64,000 nucleotides of DNA from Pseudomonas akapageensis (GTDB lineage Bacteria; Pseudomonadota; Gammaproteobacteria; Pseudomonadales; Pseudomonadaceae), in NCBI RefSeq assembly GCF_011355085.1, contig NZ_VXCP01000045.1:16539-80538 (forward strand), written 5' to 3'. The notes below the pieces were generated by a model. That model was not told the DNA's origin. It searched no databases and worked only from the letters and a program-made list of their open reading frames with translations. Both the position numbers and the translations under genes were made by a program. Below, piece after piece: positions 51,187-58,404 of the stretch; the first letter of the stretch is position 1, and every line of letters begins with the position of its first letter.

Positions 51187-51399
51187 TTACCCGCGACGCG
51201 GTGCGTCGACCGGTGGGGTGCCATCGTGAAACAGCGTCTTCAGTTGTGCACGCAACTCCGGCGAATCGGTGTGTTTGTGCACGCTGACCGCATGCTGCGC
51301 GGCCGCATCGAGCAATTCGCTTTCGCTGTCCGCCGAAATGGCCACCGTGCAACGGGCGTCGCTCGGGAATTCGCGGCAGTCGATGTATTTGCGGGTCAT
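51187..51399 (-). CDS. DUF1059 family protein (70 aa)
   Basis: Short protein with the DUF1059 pattern MTRKYIDCREFPSDARCTVA, SESELLDAAAQHAVSVHKH, and a C-terminal ELRAQLKTLFHD. The family has two conserved Cys near the N-terminus and unknown function. The ATG at 51399 is preceded by GGAGAA. A longer in-frame start exists at 51522 but overlaps the patatin gene and lacks support. Confidence 0.85.
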   Translation of the reverse strand: MTRKYIDCREFPSDARCTVAISADSESELLDAAAQHAVSVHKHTDSPELRAQLKTLFHDGTPPVDAPRRG

Positions 51400-51518
51400 G
51401 GTGTTCTCCTCATGCGAAGGCAGGTCGGGGGAGCCTGCAGGAACGACCGCTCGATGCGTTGCACGTCGCATGAGTGCCCTGATCTTTAAAGTATATCGCA
51501 GGGGGCCAGGCCAATCGC

Positions 51519-52400
51519 TCAATCGGAGCGGTGGTGATGGGGAGCCAGGGCGTGGTGGGGGTCCTTGTTCTGCAATCCGCCCTCCAGCCAGTGGAGGGTG
51601 GCGGCTTCTGCCCGGCGGATGAGGTCACCGGTTTGCGAGAAGTCATAGGTGTTGACGGCCAACGGGCACAAGGGTGGAACCACGATCAGTTCGCATCGAT
51701 CGGCAAAACGATCGACATCGGCAAGTAGCCGGCTCATGGCCATTAGATTGAGCGCATGCATCACCAGGGCCAGCGCGCCGCGGGGCGGTGCCTGCAGCAC
51801 ACAGGGCGTGCCGGTCGGGATGATCACCAGCCGGGTCGCCCCCAGGGCAACCGCCGCGCAGATCGGGGTGCTGCTGGAGACGCAGCCGTCTATCAACGCC
51901 TGGCCGGCGATGGTCACGCGTGGAAATACTGCCGGGATGGCCGCGCTGGCAAGCAGTGCCTCTTCGACGTCCCCCGAAGACAGGATGACCTCGGTGCCAT
52001 CGAGCGCGTCCGTTGCAACAACGTGACAGGGCAATGGGGCATCTTCGAGGCGTTTGTAGGGAAGTTGCGAGGCGATCAGCGTGCGCAGGGACAGGGGCAC
52101 CGTGAAGTGATCGCGCCGGCCGAGCAGGCAAAGCAGGGTGCCCAATGCCGAAAATGGAAAGATATCGGTGCGGCGCAAGTTCATCCAGATCTGTTCCAGG
52201 CGTGCGATGCCGGATTCGTCCGGAGCGGCCGCGTAGTAGGCAGCGTTGATCGCCCCAACCGAGGCGCCGACGACAAAATCGGGCCTGATCTGCTCCCGGT
52301 TCAGCGCCTTGAGCATGCCGACCTGCACGGCGCCCAGGCTGCCACCGCCGGCCAGAACGAATGCGGTCTTGCGGGTTGCGGAGGTCATGGAGTCGCTCAC
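51519..52400 (-). CDS. Patatin-like phospholipase (293 aa)
   Basis: Serine acyl hydrolase with the patatin Ser-Asp dyad: oxyanion loop LAGGGSLGAVQVGML, nucleophile Ser47 in VGASVGA (GXSXG), and the Asp in ALIDGCVSSSTPI (DG motif). No signal peptide is evident, so it is probably cytoplasmic or a secreted effector lacking one. A C-terminal His-rich tail (HHALAPHHH) is unusual. The start is GTG 52400 or ATG 52388; neither has a strong ribosome site. It lies 21 bases after the reductase gene, suggesting co-transcription. Confidence 0.87.
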   Translation of the reverse strand: MSDSMTSATRKTAFVLAGGGSLGAVQVGMLKALNREQIRPDFVVGASVGAINAAYYAAAPDESGIARLEQIWMNLRRTDIFPFSALGTLLCLLGRRDHFTVPLSLRTLIASQLPYKRLEDAPLPCHVVATDALDGTEVILSSGDVEEALLASAAIPAVFPRVTIAGQALIDGCVSSSTPICAAVALGATRLVIIPTGTPCVLQAPPRGALALVMHALNLMAMSRLLADVDRFADRCELIVVPPLCPLAVNTYDFSQTGDLIRRAEAATLHWLEGGLQNKDPHHALAPHHHRSD

Positions 52401-52421
52401 GGGTTGAGTAGTGCAGTTGGT

Positions 52422-53936
52422 TTAAACATGCAATGCCGCCTCGATGCACAGGTTCTCCAGATCGCGCCCCACCGATACCGCCGCGACCAGTGCGCCTTTG
52501 CGAAAAAAGCGGGCAGTGAAGTCTCGCTGGGGCAGGCTGCCGTCGATCTGAACGTCATCCCAGCCGCCCGCGAAGCCGGTGTAGCGCAGGTCCAGGCCGT
52601 AGTGATGGGTCCAGAAGAACGGCACATCGGTGAATGCGTGCCCGCCGCCAAGCATATTGGCGGCAGCGGCCTGGCCCTGGCGCTGGGCATGAACCCAGTG
52701 CTCGACCCGAACCTGTTCGCCTGCCTGCCAATAGCGGGCTACATCGCCGGCGGCGTAGATGCCGGCGATTGACGTCTGTAGCGTCGCATCGACCAGGATG
52801 CCGTCATTGACCGCCAGCCCGGCCGCCATCGCCAGCTCCGTGCGCGGCGCAACCCCGGTTCCCAGAAGCAGTAATTGCGTGGCAATCGAGCTGCCGTCGG
52901 CCAGGGTGAGTACCTTGCCATCGAAACCCTGGACAGCCGATCCCAGATGGAAAATCACCCCCTGTTCCTTGTGCAACCCGGTGATGAAGGCACCCAGTTC
53001 GCGGCCCAGCACAGGCGCCATGGGGACCTCTTCGGGTGCCACCACATGCACTTCGAGCCCGCGCGTGCGCAGCGCTGCCGCCGCTTCCATGCCGATGAAG
53101 CCTGCGCCGATCAACGCCACCGACGTCGCGCCCTGACTTGCCTGGATAATGGCCTGGGCATCGGCCATCGAGCGCAGTACAAACACATTGGGCAGATCGA
53201 ATCCCGGGATCGGCAAGCGCCGAGGCTGTGCGCCGGTGGAGATCAGCAGCGCGTCATAGCCCAGTGAGTCACCCGTTGCGGTCAGTACCTGGCGAGCCTG
53301 GGTGTCGATTGCGGTGACGTTGCAAGCCAGGCGCAGGTCTATCGCGTGGCCTGCGTAAAAATCCGCGCCCTGCAGCGGCATCCATTCTTCCTGGGCGGTG
53401 CCGGCCAGGTAGTCCTTGGACAAATTGGGGCGATCATAGGGCGCCTGGGTGTCTTCGCTGAGCATCGTCAATGCCCCTTGGTACCCCAACTCGCGCAGCC
53501 GATTGGCGGCGGCGAAGCCGGCAGCGCCGCCTCCGATGATCACGATCCGTTCAAGGTGGCGTTGTACTGCAGGCGACTGTGTGGGGGATTTGATCGTTTC
53601 CCCGGACCGCACGAACGCAGTCTGGCCGACAATCTCCACACGCCAGGTCGTCAGCGCCGCGAAGGCGGGCGCCCGCAGCGCAGCGCCTGTGCGCAGGCTG
53701 AAGCAGGCGTGATGCCAGGGGCAACGGATCTCATCACCGACCACGAAGCCGTCAGCCAGTGGCGCACCGTAGTGCGTGCAGTGCCCGCTGAGCGCATGCA
53801 GGCCGTCATCCAGGCGTACCAGCAGGGCAGGGCTGCCATCGACATGGCCTGGCAGTACGCCGGTGACCGGTATGTCGGCCAGCGGAACGCCTTTGGTCAG
53901 GTCCGGGCCGTCGGGGGAGGTGTTGGTGGAAGTCAT
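52422..53936 (-). CDS. Rieske-domain FAD-dependent ferredoxin-type reductase (504 aa)
   Basis: N-terminal Rieske [2Fe-2S] domain with Cys53/His55 (GHCTHYGAPL) and Cys72/His75 (CPWHHACF). This is fused to a two-dinucleotide-fold reductase: FAD motif IVIIGGGAAGFAAANRLREL at about 131, LSKDYLAG, NAD motif ALIGAGFIGMEAAAALR, and IYAAGDVARYW. The layout is that of AIFL/AIFM3-like proteins and of some aromatic dioxygenase reductases. Electron partner is unknown. The patatin gene follows in the same operon; no oxygenase gene is nearby. Confidence 0.9.
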   Translation of the reverse strand: MTSTNTSPDGPDLTKGVPLADIPVTGVLPGHVDGSPALLVRLDDGLHALSGHCTHYGAPLADGFVVGDEIRCPWHHACFSLRTGAALRAPAFAALTTWRVEIVGQTAFVRSGETIKSPTQSPAVQRHLERIVIIGGGAAGFAAANRLRELGYQGALTMLSEDTQAPYDRPNLSKDYLAGTAQEEWMPLQGADFYAGHAIDLRLACNVTAIDTQARQVLTATGDSLGYDALLISTGAQPRRLPIPGFDLPNVFVLRSMADAQAIIQASQGATSVALIGAGFIGMEAAAALRTRGLEVHVVAPEEVPMAPVLGRELGAFITGLHKEQGVIFHLGSAVQGFDGKVLTLADGSSIATQLLLLGTGVAPRTELAMAAGLAVNDGILVDATLQTSIAGIYAAGDVARYWQAGEQVRVEHWVHAQRQGQAAAANMLGGGHAFTDVPFFWTHHYGLDLRYTGFAGGWDDVQIDGSLPQRDFTARFFRKGALVAAVSVGRDLENLCIEAALHV

Positions 53937-54030
53937 CGTGCGGCTCCTTGGTATGGAAAATCCGCTGGTTTACAGCTGGCAGGTGCAGGGAGGCGTTGTC
54001 GATGATTGAGTATAGGCGACGCAAAAATGA

Positions 54031-54060
54031 AAAAAGCCCGGCGGGTCAGGCCGGGCTTTT
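54031..54060. terminator. Bidirectional rho-independent terminator
   Basis: AAAAGCCCGGC (54032-54042), loop, GCCGGGCTTTT (54050-54060). It lies after the stop of the repeat-protein gene on the minus strand and upstream of the reductase start, so it insulates the two transcripts. Confidence 0.88.
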
Positions 54061-54085
54061 GGGGCGGGTACTACAGAAGGGCAAT

Positions 54086-54445
54086 TCATGCCTGGCGTTC
54101 GATCAGGCGATCGGAGCCACCCTCGGCAACACGGCGGTCGATCAGGCGATCCGAGCCACCTTCGGCAACACGGCGGTCGATCAGGCGATCGGAACCACCT
54201 TCGGCAACACGGCGGTCGATCAGGCGATCGGAACCACCTTCGGCAACACGGCGGTCAATCAGCCGATCGGAGCCACCTTCGGCGACGCGGCGGTCAATCA
54301 GGCGATCGGAGCCACCTTCGGCAACGCGACTTTCGATCAGGCGATCGAAGCCGCCTTCAGCGACGACCGGTTGAGCCGAAGTAGCAGCGAAAGCGTTGGC
54401 TGCCAGTACCGAGAAAGCAAAGCTGAGGATGAGTTGGCGTTTCAT
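54086..54445 (-). CDS. Exported protein with seven 13-residue tandem repeats (119 aa)
   Basis: Signal peptide of about 20 residues ending AANAFA, a short linker, then seven copies of a 13-residue unit with consensus VAEGGSDRLIDRR, ending in VAEGGSDRLIERQA. The first copy has F and ES at variant positions, the others are nearly identical. The ATG at 54445 sits in a normal context and a strong terminator follows the stop. Each unit is acidic-basic balanced and Gly-containing, with no Cys. I know similar short repeat proteins from other pseudomonads but not their function; periplasmic or surface location is inferred. Confidence 0.82.
   Translation of the reverse strand: MKRQLILSFAFSVLAANAFAATSAQPVVAEGGFDRLIESRVAEGGSDRLIDRRVAEGGSDRLIDRRVAEGGSDRLIDRRVAEGGSDRLIDRRVAEGGSDRLIDRRVAEGGSDRLIERQA
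54094..54367. repeat. 39-bp tandem repeat array, about seven units
   Basis: Direct repeats of a 39-base unit of the form GATCAGGCGATCGGAGCCAC plus 19 more bases, the DNA of the 13-residue protein repeats. Units differ by a few substitutions, mostly in third codon positions. Because the unit is a multiple of three, long open frames appear on both strands here. There are no unique spacers, so it is not CRISPR. Confidence 0.92.
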
Positions 54446-54571
54446 GGTGGTGTGCTCCGGGTGCTATGGGTTGGTATGGAGCAGATGTTACCCGACAGGA
54501 TTTTTATGAGAATTTCATTGGGTCGATGGTGGAAATCGACGCGAGTGATGGTGGTTCAGATGGTCCGCGTT

Positions 54572-54652
54572 GCCTGAATCGCTGGCAAGCCAGCTCCCAC
54601 AGAATCAAGCACCGTCGAACTCTGTGGGAGCTGGCTTGCCAGCGATGAGGCC
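54572..54652. repeat. REP pair (inverted arms)
   Basis: GCCTGAATCGCTGGCAAGCC to GGCTTGCCAGCGATGAGGCC with a 26-base centre. It fills much of the 256-base gap between the repeat-protein start and the beta-lactamase-family hydrolase stop; nothing else recognisable lies there. Confidence 0.9.
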
Positions 54653-54701
54653 AGATGGGCCAACCCAAGTCGCTGAACCCGTCTGGCGCAAGCTCAAGCT
54701 A

Positions 54702-56066
54702 TCAGTTCTGGCTCACTCGATTGGCATCGAGCGCATTGGAGACCGCATTAACGAAGAGCGCCTGCTCGTCATACAGCGAGCTTGGCGTTTCGGCCTGTTT
54801 CCAGGTCGACCATTGCACGACCACAAGGTGTTCGGCGGGGTTGATCGCAATCGTCTGGCCGAAGATACCCAAGGCCCAGAAGGTTTGATTGCTGGTGCCG
54901 GTCTTCTTCGGTTCGGCGTTGGCATCCGGTGCCGGGGCGTTGAACCACCATTGATAGCCGTATTGCCCTTCGGGTGCGAAGTTGGTCACCGAGCCCTTGG
55001 CCTTGGTCCAGTGGGTCGAGCGTGCAACCCAGTCATCCGGCAGGATCTTCTCGCCGGAGGGCAGGTTCCCGCCGGTCATGACGAACTGACCGAAGCGGCC
55101 CCAGTCTCGCAGCGAGGCATTGAAGCCGTGGCCACCCATGTCCACCTTGTCTTTGACCAGGGCATGCCAGACGCCTTCCTGTTCCATGCCGAAGCGGCTC
55201 CAGACCCGACTTTCCAGGTACTTGGCAATGGTCATGCCGGTGGCGTTTTCCAGCACCCGACCCACCAGCCATGCACCACCGGTGTTGTACGACCAGACCT
55301 CGCCCGGCTTGACCCCCGGCTTGCGTTTCACCGATTTCACCAGGTTCAGCACACAGTCATAGGGTGCCGGTTTCGCTTCGCATTGGGTCATGTGGGAGAA
55401 GTCCGAATCCGCCGAGGCGTAGTTTTCGTCCCAGGCGACTCCTGAGGTGTGTTGCATCAACTGTTGCAGGGTCACGCCGTCCCAGGCTGTGCCTTTGAGT
55501 TCGGGAACATAAGTTGTGATCGGGTCGTCGACGGACTTGATCTTGCCTTCCTTGATTGCCACGCCGATCAGGACACTGACCACCGACTTGGCCACCGAAC
55601 GAGAAGTCCAGAGCGTTTGCGCCGTATTGCCTTTGCCGTAATACTCGTAAGCAACTTTGCCATCTTTTAATATCAATAGACCGGTGGCACTTTGATTGGT
55701 CAGATAGTTGTCGAGATTATAGTTGACGCCATTCATCGAGTAATGAATGTCGGTCAGTTTCACGCTGGCTTCAGGCAGGGGGAATGGCTTGCTCTGTTGC
55801 GGGCTGAACACATCGCCCTCATACAAACGGTAGGAGTTGCGAAAGCCGATGACTCGAGCATCCTGGTCCCAGGTCAGCATGTTTTTGGGGTCTGGCAGTG
55901 TCTGGTCGAAGGGTTTTGGACATACCAGCAACCCCGGTACCTTGCACGCGGGCGCTTGCTCGGCAGCCATCACGGTGAATGTCTGACTCAAGCCGATGGT
56001 GGCGGCAACCAGCGCCAGGCGGGAAAGTTTATTCAATGATTGTTTTGTTGTTTGTTTTTTTATCAT
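54702..56066 (-). CDS. Secreted serine hydrolase, class C beta-lactamase family (454 aa)
   Basis: Exported DD-peptidase/beta-lactamase-family enzyme. A signal peptide ends near VMAA (residue 35). The catalytic SxxK is Ser157-Val-Ala-Lys160 (SRSVAKSVVS); the second motif YxN is SYNTGGAWLVGRVLE. Length of 454 and the 120-residue N-terminal addition match 6-aminohexanoate-dimer hydrolase (NylB)-like and esterase members rather than AmpC. Start ATG 56066 has GAGGA; the longer reading to 56120 has no site. It is divergent from a LysR gene of the AmpR/GcvA type. Confidence 0.87.
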   Translation of the reverse strand: MIKKQTTKQSLNKLSRLALVAATIGLSQTFTVMAAEQAPACKVPGLLVCPKPFDQTLPDPKNMLTWDQDARVIGFRNSYRLYEGDVFSPQQSKPFPLPEASVKLTDIHYSMNGVNYNLDNYLTNQSATGLLILKDGKVAYEYYGKGNTAQTLWTSRSVAKSVVSVLIGVAIKEGKIKSVDDPITTYVPELKGTAWDGVTLQQLMQHTSGVAWDENYASADSDFSHMTQCEAKPAPYDCVLNLVKSVKRKPGVKPGEVWSYNTGGAWLVGRVLENATGMTIAKYLESRVWSRFGMEQEGVWHALVKDKVDMGGHGFNASLRDWGRFGQFVMTGGNLPSGEKILPDDWVARSTHWTKAKGSVTNFAPEGQYGYQWWFNAPAPDANAEPKKTGTSNQTFWALGIFGQTIAINPAEHLVVVQWSTWKQAETPSSLYDEQALFVNAVSNALDANRVSQN

Positions 56067-56194
56067 TATAAAATCCTCGGCATGCGAATAGGCAAACCTG
56101 GCTGGCTTGATTAATTGCATGGCGTCTTGGGGGTGGTTCTAAAAAGTTGTTGTTATGTGCGGTGAGTGGGTGTTGGCTCGAGAATAGCAGGTTG

Positions 56195-56219
56195 ATTTAT
56201 TTGTAAAAGAATAATAAAT
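56195..56219. promoter_or_regulatory. LysR-type T-N11-A box between hydrolase and LysR genes
   Basis: ATTTATT-N11-AATAAAT, perfect 7-bp arms, about 45 bases upstream of the LysR ATG and 130 upstream of the hydrolase ATG. It fits the T-N11-A operator format of LysR proteins and lies in an AT-rich divergent promoter. Confidence 0.6.
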
Positions 56220-56264
56220 TACTGGCTAATATTAAAAAAACTAATACCTTGCGCTGAAGTGTTC

Positions 56265-57164
56265 ATGTCCAGAGACCGGCTTCCTCCGCTCAACGCCGTC
56301 CGCGCCTTCGAGGCGGCTGCGCGCCTGGGCAGCTACGTTGCAGCCGCGCAAGCGCTGCATGTCACCCAGCCGGCCATCGGCCGCCATGTGAAAATCCTCG
56401 AGGACTGGCTGGGGGTAAAACTCTTCGACCGCAACGCTCGTGGCGTGACGCTGACGCAAGCGGGGCAGAAGTATTACCGGGCCACATCCCAAGCCTTGCA
56501 GATACTCACGGACGCCGGTACAGAAATGGACCAGCTCAAGCACGAGCGCTGGTTGAGAATCCTCTGTGTGCCGGCCTTTGCGTCTCGCTGGCTGACCCCG
56601 CAAATCAAACTGTTGCGCACGTTGCGCCCGGACCTGAAAATCGCCATCGAGCCCAATGCCTCCTTCACCGCGGTGGATGCCAGGCAGGCCGATCTTGGTA
56701 TTGCCTTTGGCTTGCCCGGCGAGTTTTCGGGGGTAAAGGCGGTATTGATACGTCCCCCGGTATTTCCCGTGTGCTCCCCCGAGTATTTTGCCCATATGCA
56801 AGATCTCGTGAGCCCCGAAGATCTGGCGCAGTACAATCTTGTCCATGTCGATAACGGGAAGTGGTGGAACAGCTGGTTTGCAGCCCAGCACATCGACGTA
56901 CGGGTCCATGCCGACACCTCCCATGTCAGCAATGATATCGCCCTGTCCGTGGCGCAGCGTGGCCATGGCATTGCCTTGGCCACCGAAGTGCTGGTCAAGC
57001 GTCAACTCAGCGAGGGAAGCCTGGTGCGCTGTGTCGACGCTGCCATGGACCTGGAAAGCTACCAGGTATTGACGCCGCAGCAGGAGGTGTCCGAGGACGT
57101 TGCCTGGTTTATCGATTGGATAACCGGTGCGTTGCGGGAGGAGTTTCCGGGGGCGGTTGTTTGA
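56265..57164 (+). CDS. LysR-family regulator, GcvA/AmpR type (299 aa)
   Basis: N-terminal helix-turn-helix with LPPLNAVRAFEAAARLGSYV, AQALHVTQPAIGRHVKILED and WLGVKLFDRN, the GcvA/AmpR subgroup signature (P-L-N-A-V-R-A-F-E-A-A-A). The C-terminal effector domain contains ASRWLTPQIKLLR, ADLGIAFGLPGEF and a WWNSWFA segment. ATG 56265 is chosen over GTG 56259; neither has a strong ribosome site. The divergent position to a class C beta-lactamase-family gene mirrors ampR-ampC, so regulation of that hydrolase is likely. Confidence 0.9.
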   Translation: MSRDRLPPLNAVRAFEAAARLGSYVAAAQALHVTQPAIGRHVKILEDWLGVKLFDRNARGVTLTQAGQKYYRATSQALQILTDAGTEMDQLKHERWLRILCVPAFASRWLTPQIKLLRTLRPDLKIAIEPNASFTAVDARQADLGIAFGLPGEFSGVKAVLIRPPVFPVCSPEYFAHMQDLVSPEDLAQYNLVHVDNGKWWNSWFAAQHIDVRVHADTSHVSNDIALSVAQRGHGIALATEVLVKRQLSEGSLVRCVDAAMDLESYQVLTPQQEVSEDVAWFIDWITGALREEFPGAVV

Positions 57165-57195
57165 TGATGGCCTGTTGTTTTTTTATTGTTTGTGA

Positions 57196-57278
57196 GGGCC
57201 TCATCGCGGGCAAGCCCGCTCCCACAGGGGCAGGCGTTGTACATTCCCTGTGGGAGCTGGCTTGCCAGCGATGAGGCC
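57196..57278. repeat. REP pair with unlike arms
   Basis: Left arm GGGCCTCATCGCGGGCAAGC (GCGGG variant), right arm TGTGGGAGCTGGCTTGCCAG (GCTGG variant). The two REP subtypes pair imperfectly, which suggests exchange between subfamilies. Confidence 0.85.
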
Positions 57279-57290
57279 ATCCTATTCACC

Positions 57291-57794
57291 TCAAACCATG
57301 GCCTTCAACCGCCAAAGCCCGACAATCAGCAACACCAGCGCCGCCACCGCCGTCACCGTGCGTACATGGTTCCAGCGCGTCCAGGTCACCACATAGTCTC
57401 CCCAGAACCCCGCCGCCTCTGAGCTCGAGGCATCGAGCTTGGCCAGCGCATTGTTGCGCGGCACATTGAAGGCCATGGTCACCACCACATTACCGACCAG
57501 GTAAAGCAAGCCCGCGGCCAACAGGAAGTAACTTCCAGGATTCTGCAAACTTATCAGGGCATAAATGACCAGAATCCCGCAAGCCGCCGCCGTGCTGAGA
57601 AATATCGCGAGAAACATGGGGTTGAGCACCGTCACATTGATCGCCTGCATGGCCGCAATGCCACTGGGTGCAGGGATCTGCGCCAGGGCCTTCATCACGA
57701 AATTGGAGAAGGCGTAGAACAATCCGGCCATGAGGCCGCAGCCCAGGGCTGCGAAGAGGGTCACCAGGTACAGCAATAAGTCGAGAAAGGACAT
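57291..57794 (-). CDS. DUF1772 integral membrane protein (167 aa)
   Basis: Four hydrophobic helices with the DUF1772/anthrone-oxygenase-like pattern: GCGLMAGLFYAFSNFVMKAL, QAINVTVLNPMFLAIFLSTA, and VVTMAFNVPRNNALAKLD followed by a WxxYVxxWTRWNHVRT segment. This membrane family is widespread, with no settled function in bacteria. The ATG at 57794 is supported by AAGG about nine bases upstream; the longer in-frame start at 57863 lacks one. Confidence 0.86.
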   Translation of the reverse strand: MSFLDLLLYLVTLFAALGCGLMAGLFYAFSNFVMKALAQIPAPSGIAAMQAINVTVLNPMFLAIFLSTAAACGILVIYALISLQNPGSYFLLAAGLLYLVGNVVVTMAFNVPRNNALAKLDASSSEAAGFWGDYVVTWTRWNHVRTVTAVAALVLLIVGLWRLKAMV

Positions 57795-57899
57795 GGGCTT
57801 GGCCTTCGCGTGATGGGGGCAATGGATTGACGAGGCACAAACTGCTCGACTCCTTGCGCCCATCCACCAAGCATAGCTAGTCGATGTACGGCGGTGGAT

Positions 57900-58013
57900 T
57901 CATCGCTGGCAAGTCGAGTCGTCGCACCGCAGCTCCCACAGAGTAAATGCAAATCCAGGGATCGCCGCCGTACCTGTGGGAGCGGGCTTGCCCGCGATTG
58001 ACCGCAAAGCGGT
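57900..58013. repeat. REP pair, left arm of the TCGAGTCGTCGCACC subtype
   Basis: Left arm CATCGCTGGCAAG continues as TCGAGTCGTCGCACCG before CAGCTCCCACAG, and the right arm is CTGTGGGAGCGGGCTTGCCC. This longer arm is a variant form of the same family. It sits between the membrane protein gene and the small gene at 58013. Confidence 0.75.
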
Positions 58014-58234
58014 CAGCGTTTACCCATGGAGCGGCGGGTACCGTTCGGCGCGCGGCCCGGGGTCTTGTCGTGATTGGATTTGCCGGCACCGGGGTAGCGT
58101 GGCTGATTCTGCTTCAAGGCTTCGGCAAAGGCAGCCGGCTTGAACGGGAAGCTGAACGCGGGAATGCCGGGCTGGCTGTCACCGCTGCTTTCTTCAGAGG
58201 TAGGTTCGACAGGCGGCTGGTGATCGACAGACAT
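58013..58234 (-). CDS. Small conserved hypothetical protein (73 aa)
   Basis: No recognised domain. The protein is polar and Pro-rich, with MSVDHQPPVEPTSEESSGDS, a central short hydrophobic-aromatic patch (GIPAFSFPFKPAAFAEAL) and a basic tail. The ATG at 58234 is preceded by CGGAG; an extended frame to 58348 is unsupported. It is divergent from polB. Confidence 0.65.
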   Translation of the reverse strand: MSVDHQPPVEPTSEESSGDSQPGIPAFSFPFKPAAFAEALKQNQPRYPGAGKSNHDKTPGRAPNGTRRSMGKR

Positions 58235-58404
58235 GAAACGCTCCGGGAAGTACAAGGTAGTCGGCGCACACAATAGGGGCGCCCAAGGCGCGGCAGTATA
58301 CCTGTACAACAACCGGGCGGCTCTGGTGGCGTGCAGATGCAGGCGCAATCCTGACTGATGGCAAGTAGAATCGCGCTATAGAACGCGATTTCGAGGTTGC
58401 AGCG

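Noticed and set aside
54094..54367. Possible CRISPR array from regularly spaced repeats
   Set aside because: The repeats are contiguous 39-base units without unique spacers and encode protein. No cas genes are present.
53948..54577. 209-codon plus-strand frame over the tandem repeats with FGNTAVDQAIGATFGN-type units
   Set aside because: The 39-base unit is a multiple of three and keeps many frames open. The minus frame has the signal peptide and terminator; the plus frames have neither.
54702..56120. Longer start for the serine hydrolase at 56120
   Set aside because: It would place 18 residues before the signal peptide and has no ribosome site, whereas ATG 56066 has GAGGA.
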